DNA of 64,000 bases from Symbiodinium microadriaticum (taxonomy: Eukaryota > Sar > Dinophyceae > Suessiales > Symbiodiniaceae): assembly GCA_001939145.1 (NCBI GenBank), contig LSRX01000669.1, forward strand, positions 101,626 to 165,625, in the 5' to 3' direction. This document shows positions 60,640-64,000 of this stretch, piece after piece. The notes under the pieces are model-generated. The model worked only from the letters and a program-made list of their open reading frames with translations, ran no database searches and was not told where the DNA came from. How positions within the stretch are numbered: position 1 is the stretch's first letter; each line of letters starts with the position of its first letter. A program made the position numbers and the translations under genes.

Positions 60640-60850
60640 TTAGGGTTTAGGGGTTCGGGGTTAGGGCTTAGGGGCCCTAAAACCCTAAACTCCAAACCAT
60701 GGAGGGTGTCAGTCTGAGGGTTTGGGGCTAGGCTTCGGGGCGTTGTCGATCGGGCTTAGGGTTTAGGGATGAGGCGGATTAGGGTTTAGGGTTTAGGTCT
60801 TGGGGTTTTGGGTTTTGGGGAGTTGATTTTAAATCGTTTAGGGTTTAGGG
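60640..60850 (+). repeat. TTTAGGG tract
   Basis: GATTTAGGGTTTAGGGG and GGTTTTGGG units up to the acceptor of the exon candidate at 60877. Confidence 0.85.
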
Positions 60851-60876
60851 TTTTTTTTGTCTTCCCCTTGTGCCAG

Positions 60877-60933
60877 AATGGCCCAGCAGGCTTGCGTCAT
60901 TATCGAAGTGGCGCCCAAAGGCCTTTCAGCACG
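60877..60933 (+). CDS. Candidate exon with excellent acceptor
   Basis: A long pyrimidine tract (TTTTTTGTCTTCCCC...TGCCAG) leads into MAQQACVIIEVAPKGLSAR, then ACG|GTTTAG. The donor GT is formed by the first TTTAGGG-type repeat of the intron. Confidence 0.46.
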
Positions 60934-60982
60934 GTTTAGGGTTTAGGGTTTACAGTATAGGGTGTAGGGTTTAGGGTTTAGG
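60934..60982 (+). repeat. TTTAGGG block at putative donor
   Basis: GTTTAGGGTTTAGGG begins at the putative splice donor of 60877-60933. Confidence 0.88.
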
Positions 60983-61207
60983 AGGCCTTCGGCACGAGTC
61001 TTCGAAGTTGTTCTTTCTTGTGCTTGGGGCTTTAAGGTTTCTCGGTGTGGCTACGTGTTTGTCGCTGCTATAGATCCCTCAGGCTCCAAGTAGTCCTTAT
61101 TTATGGCTGCATAGGAACCCCCAAAGTCCTTAAACAATGAATACTTTGACCCTGAGGGGATGCGGTTTATGGGGGGTTTCGGAAGTACCATGCTCCGATC
61201 CGAATCC

Positions 61208-61309
61208 ACTTGGAGGTTCATCGGTAGTTATAAGTAGGGTTATAAGTGCCCTAATATGGATAGTTACCCTACTTATAACCCCACTTATAACTAGCCATGA
61301 ACCTCCAAG
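61208..61309 (+). repeat. Hairpin family B, copy
   Basis: ACTTGGAGGTTCATCGGTAG and ...CTAGCCATGAACCTCCAAGC. Ends 21 bp before the exon candidate at 61331. Confidence 0.88.
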
Positions 61310-61330
61310 CATAACTGATCACTCCCACAG

Positions 61331-61385
61331 AGACACATCATGAGCAACGACTCAATTGAGAGGGAGGCTCGCCGGGAAGCCAAGG
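61331..61385 (+). CDS. Candidate exon
   Basis: Acceptor GATCACTCCCACAG, then RHIMSNDSIEREARREAK, then G|GTTTAG. Again the putative donor is the start of a TTTAGGG tract. A highly charged helix; product unknown. Confidence 0.42.
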
Positions 61386-61478
61386 GTTTAGGGTGTTGGG
61401 GTTTAGGGGTTTGGGGTTTAGGGGTTTAGGGTTTTGGGGTTTTGGGGTTTTGGGGTTTAGGGTTTAGGGTTTAGGGTG
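61386..61478 (+). repeat. TTTAGGG/TTTTGGGG array
   Basis: GGTTTTGGGGTTTTGGGG embedded in TTTAGGG units, starting at the putative donor of 61331-61385. Confidence 0.9.
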
Positions 61479-61704
61479 GGTGGTCGATTGGTTTGGTTAG
61501 TTGGCTGGCTGGTTGCCCAAGAGCCTCAGCCTCTCGATCTTGAAAGTCTGATTGAGTTCTTTGACTTCTTGTCCCAAAGCACCTTACAGCAATGGTTCGG
61601 TACTCGTACCCGAAACACAGAGCCCAACAACCCTACACCCCATAGAAGGAGCCCTTGCACAAAACCTATGAGCCCCAAACGTTTGCTGTAAGCAAACAAG
61701 GTTT

Positions 61705-61760
61705 TGCAACCGTAAACCCTAAACCCTATACCCTAAACCCCAAACCTACCTAACCCCCCC
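61705..61760 (+). repeat. CCCTAAA tract
   Basis: AACCCTAAACCCTATACCC then CCCCCCC up to the N at 61761. Confidence 0.88.
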
Positions 61761-61761
61761 N
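61761..61761. other. Single N
   Basis: Undetermined base directly between a poly(C) run and the island at 61764; likely a homopolymer-related join. Confidence 0.95.
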
Positions 61762-61763
61762 TT

Positions 61764-61866
61764 GCTGCCAAGGCCCACAAGACGAAGTTTTCTGCACACT
61801 TCGGCAATCTTTGCGGCCGTGCCGTCCTCGGAGGGGCTACTGCCGCGTTCAGTGCTCCTGAAAAGG
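61764..61866 (+). CDS. Candidate exon next to single N
   Basis: Open as AAKAHKTKFSAHFGNLCG, then RAVLGGATAAFSAPEK, ending AAGG|GTGTTT. CCCTAAA-type repeats and an N (61761) precede it, TTTAGGG follows. The left end is uncertain because of the N. Confidence 0.4.
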
Positions 61867-61867
61867 G

Positions 61868-62032
61868 TGTTTAGGGTTTGGGGGTTTAGGGTTTAGGGGT
61901 GTTGGGGTTTAGGGGTTTAGGGTTTAGGGGTTTTGGGGTTTTGGGGTTTAGGGTTTGGGGGTTTAGGGTTTGGGGGTTTAGGGGTTTAGGGGTTTAGGGG
62001 TTTGGGGGTTTGGGGGTTTAGGGTTAAGGTTT
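61868..62032 (+). repeat. TTTAGGG/TTTGGGGG array
   Basis: About 165 bp of GGTTTAGGGGTTTGGGGG units right of the island at 61764. Confidence 0.92.
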
Positions 62033-62269
62033 CAAGTGTTTCCTTAAGGGTTCTCCTACGGGCTTTAGGGTTGGCTTCGTTCACAAGTAGTTGTCGTTTG
62101 ACGGCTCCTGTTTGTCAGGCTTCTTTTAAGGCTACTACCCTTGAACGAAACCCTAAACCGTTAACATGGACGCAAAGGAGTCTCATTTCTCGCCTTTTCT
62201 CCAGTCCCCAGAGACCACAGAGTTTAGGGTTTAGGGGTTGAGGGGTTCAGGGAGGGGAAATGTGCCTTA

Positions 62270-62355
62270 TGGGGGAACCTACTTTTTCAAGCAGGGTCCT
62301 CATGAATGCCATTTTCCAGGGTTTATAGTAAGAACCTACAGAAAAAGTAGGTTGT
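62270..62355 (+). repeat. Small hairpin, single copy
   Basis: GAACCTACTTTTTCAAGC and ...AGAACCTACAGAAAAAGTAG pair over CCTACTTTTT/AAAAAGTAGG. Confidence 0.6.
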
Positions 62356-62439
62356 GGTAGGAAACGGGCTTCAGAGAACAAGGAACTGCAAGAGCCCCGC
62401 CCTGAATAGTAGGATGCTTTAGTAAGACGGCCCTCAGTG

Positions 62440-62500
62440 GGTTCGGGTTTAGGGTTTAGGGTTTAGGGTTTGGGGTTTAGGGTTTAGGGTTAAAGTTTGA
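62440..62500 (+). repeat. TTTAGGG block
   Basis: GGTTTAGGGTTTAGGGTTTA units. Confidence 0.92.
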
Positions 62501-62602
62501 GTGCCCCTCCCCAACACAACCCTTTTAGCAGCCTATAGAGCCGTATAAACTTCTTATTGGAACCCTACAACAAACCAGTCTGAATCCCTGTAGATACTCG
62601 TC

Positions 62603-62652
62603 TTACAGTAAGCACCAAAAAGTTGGAAACCGGATTAAGACGTGCTGGGATT
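62603..62652 (+). repeat. Family E, single arm
   Basis: TACAGTAAGCACCAAAAAG, then TTGGAAACCGGATTAAGA and TGCTGGGATTC; the right arm is absent and CCCTAAA follows. Confidence 0.75.
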
Positions 62653-62767
62653 CAGCTAACCCTAAACCCTATAAGGGTTTAGGGTCTAGGGTTCTTAAAC
62701 CCTGAACTCTGAGCCCTAAACCCTAAACCGGCGCAGGAACCCCTGATTTAGGACTCTCCGCCCCCCC

Positions 62768-63019
62768 ACTTGGAAGTTCATGGGTAGTGATACGTAGGGT
62801 TATAAGTCCCCTAAGATGGATAGTTACCCTACTTATAACCCCACTTATAACTACCCCTAAGCCCTAAACCCTAAGCCTCCTAAAACCCTAAACCCTAAAA
62901 CCCTGAAGCCCTAAACCCTCAACCCTAAAACCCCAAACCCTACAACCCTACAACCCTAAACCCTAAACACGTCACCCTAAACCCAAAAGGGACTTGTAAC
63001 TACCCATGGAACCTCCAAG
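62768..63019 (+). repeat. Hairpin family B copy split by CCCTAAA block
   Basis: Left arm and loop as usual (ACTTGGAAGTTCATGGGTAG...). The right arm stops at TTATAACTACCC (62855); about 135 bp of CCCTAA-type repeats follow, and the arm resumes as CTTGTAACTACCCATGG... to CCTCCAAGC (63019). Confidence 0.82.
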
Positions 63020-63109
63020 CAGCTGACATCGCCTGGCCCAGGACAACTCCGGCCGGGATCTCGGAAGCGACCGGGGGTCCTAAGCTCTGCTAAAACCCCA
63101 GTGCAGTTT

Positions 63110-63565
63110 AGGGTTTAGGGTCTAGAGGGGTTTAGGGGTTTAGGGTTTAGGGTTTAGCGCTTTAGGGGTTTAGGGTTTATAGGGGTAGTGTTTTCAGGGT
63201 CTATAGGGGTTTAGGGTTTAGGGTCTATAGGGGTTTAGGGTTTATAGGGGTTTAGGGCTTTAGGGGTTAGGGTTTAGGGTTTATAGGGGTTTAGGGTTTA
63301 GGGTTTATAGGGGTTTATAGGGTTTTTTAGGGGTTTAGCGGTTTATAAGGTTTTTTTAGGGGTTTAGCGGTTTATAGTTATAGGGGTTTAGGGTTTAGGA
63401 GTTTAGGGTTTCTAGGGGTTTAGGGTTTAGGGTTTAGGGTTTATAGGGGTTTAGGGCTTTAGGGTTTAGGGTTTATAGGGGTTTAGGGTTTAGGGTTTTA
63501 TTGGTTAGGGCTTAGGTTTAGGGTTTATAGGTGTTTAGGGTTTAGGGTTTAGGGCTTAGGGGTTT
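63110..63565 (+). repeat. Long TTTAGGG / TTTATAGGGG array
   Basis: About 450 bp of GGGTTTATAGGGGTTTAGGG units, the longest telomere-like array in the window. Confidence 0.94.
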
Positions 63566-64000
63566 CATGACTCTGAAACTACAGGCGCACTAGTGGTATA
63601 TGCTTTGCTTTCGGGTCTAGGCAGACATTCGTTTGAACTCCTTTAGATGTCCGGAAAGGTAGTTCTGCCATCAGCACCCAGGGAGCACGATACGAGAACC
63701 TCGCCTCAGGAAGGAAAAGGGCCCGAACGCCGAAACACTGAAGCCCCAAACCCTGGAACTCGAAACGATAAACCCTACACCCTAAACCCAAAAACCCCAA
63801 ACCTTGGAAATCGAAGCGCCCTAAACTCCCCACACTCGGATCACCGATATTCTGCGCCCTCAGCGCCTTACTCCCCAAGCCCTGGGTTCAGAATCATGAA
63901 GAAGAAAAGTACCAGGGCACTTCAGGCCAGTACCTAAACAAATATATACATCCCTAGACCCGGAATCTTCGAACCTACACCCGGAACCCTCAGCCCTAAA
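63566..64000. other. No gene confidently recognised
   Basis: Open frames near 63579-63937 on both strands are built partly from CCCTAAA- and CCCCAAACC-type words. 63640-63730 is more complex (minus PEARFSYRAPWVLMAELPF), but no splice sites are clear. Confidence 0.45.

Noticed and set aside
1..64000. Dinoflagellate spliced-leader relics (ending TTTTGGCTCAAG) at exon starts
   Set aside because: I scanned by eye and saw no convincing match; TTTTGGCTCTAGG near 25303 is only a partial resemblance.
1..64000. CRISPR array or bacterial operon
   Set aside because: Repeats are telomere-like or hairpins without regular unique spacers, and there are no compact co-directional genes; the DNA is eukaryotic.

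Overview
The window looks like nuclear DNA of a dinoflagellate, probably Symbiodiniaceae-like. This is an inference. It rests on (i) plant-type telomere units (TTTAGGG/CCCTAAA), mostly degenerate, saturating the non-coding sequence on both strands; (ii) a very large, GC-richer LINE whose W/Y-rich ORF1 start, RT blocks and zinc-finger tail resemble, as I remember them, dinoflagellate retroelement proteins; and (iii) an almost complete lack of long host ORFs, with only short scattered protein-like islands, as expected of small exons in long introns. No bacterial-type operon, and no rRNA or tRNA gene that I can recognise, is present.

The one clear large gene unit is a nearly complete LINE retrotransposon on the minus strand at about 13,450-24,681 (11.2 kb). 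It is flanked by a perfect 12-bp target-site duplication made of telomere-like sequence, and it ends in a short AGGAAC repeat tail. It has a 5' UTR, ORF1 (23,388-24,449; coiled-coil protein) and a giant ORF2 (about 13,535-23,298; roughly 3,250 residues once two single-base frame changes are allowed for). In order, ORF2 has a Cys-rich segment, hydrophobic membrane-like helices, two copies of a ~330-residue module I do not recognise, an RNase H, an apurinic-type endonuclease, a reverse transcriptase and a zinc-finger tail. RNase H upstream of the endonuclease and RT is the reverse of the usual LINE order. Together with the duplicated module and the membrane-like region, this is the best candidate for something undescribed.

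Outside the LINE (1-13,437 and 24,694-64,000) the DNA is a mosaic of three things. First, degenerate telomere-like repeats that switch between C-rich and G-rich top strand many times. Second, at least a dozen families of ~85-125 bp hairpin (inverted-repeat) elements, each in several dispersed copies. Third, about 40 short (30-220 bp) coding-like islands, many bounded by AG and GT, listed here as low-confidence candidate exons. About ten islands sit between CCCTAAA on the left and TTTAGGG on the right, the orientation of a telomere-capped fragment, or equally of introns with complementary ends. I cannot chain the islands into named genes.

Simple repeats (GATA, GT, TA/TATAC, GTAGAA, ATC, CAAG), a 97-bp minisatellite (about 3,805-4,415), a 213-bp duplication at the left edge, two assembly gaps (31,206-31,952; 51,344-51,654) and two single Ns (52,809; 61,761) complete the picture. 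Sequence immediately right of both large gaps lacks telomere-like repeats and differs in composition.
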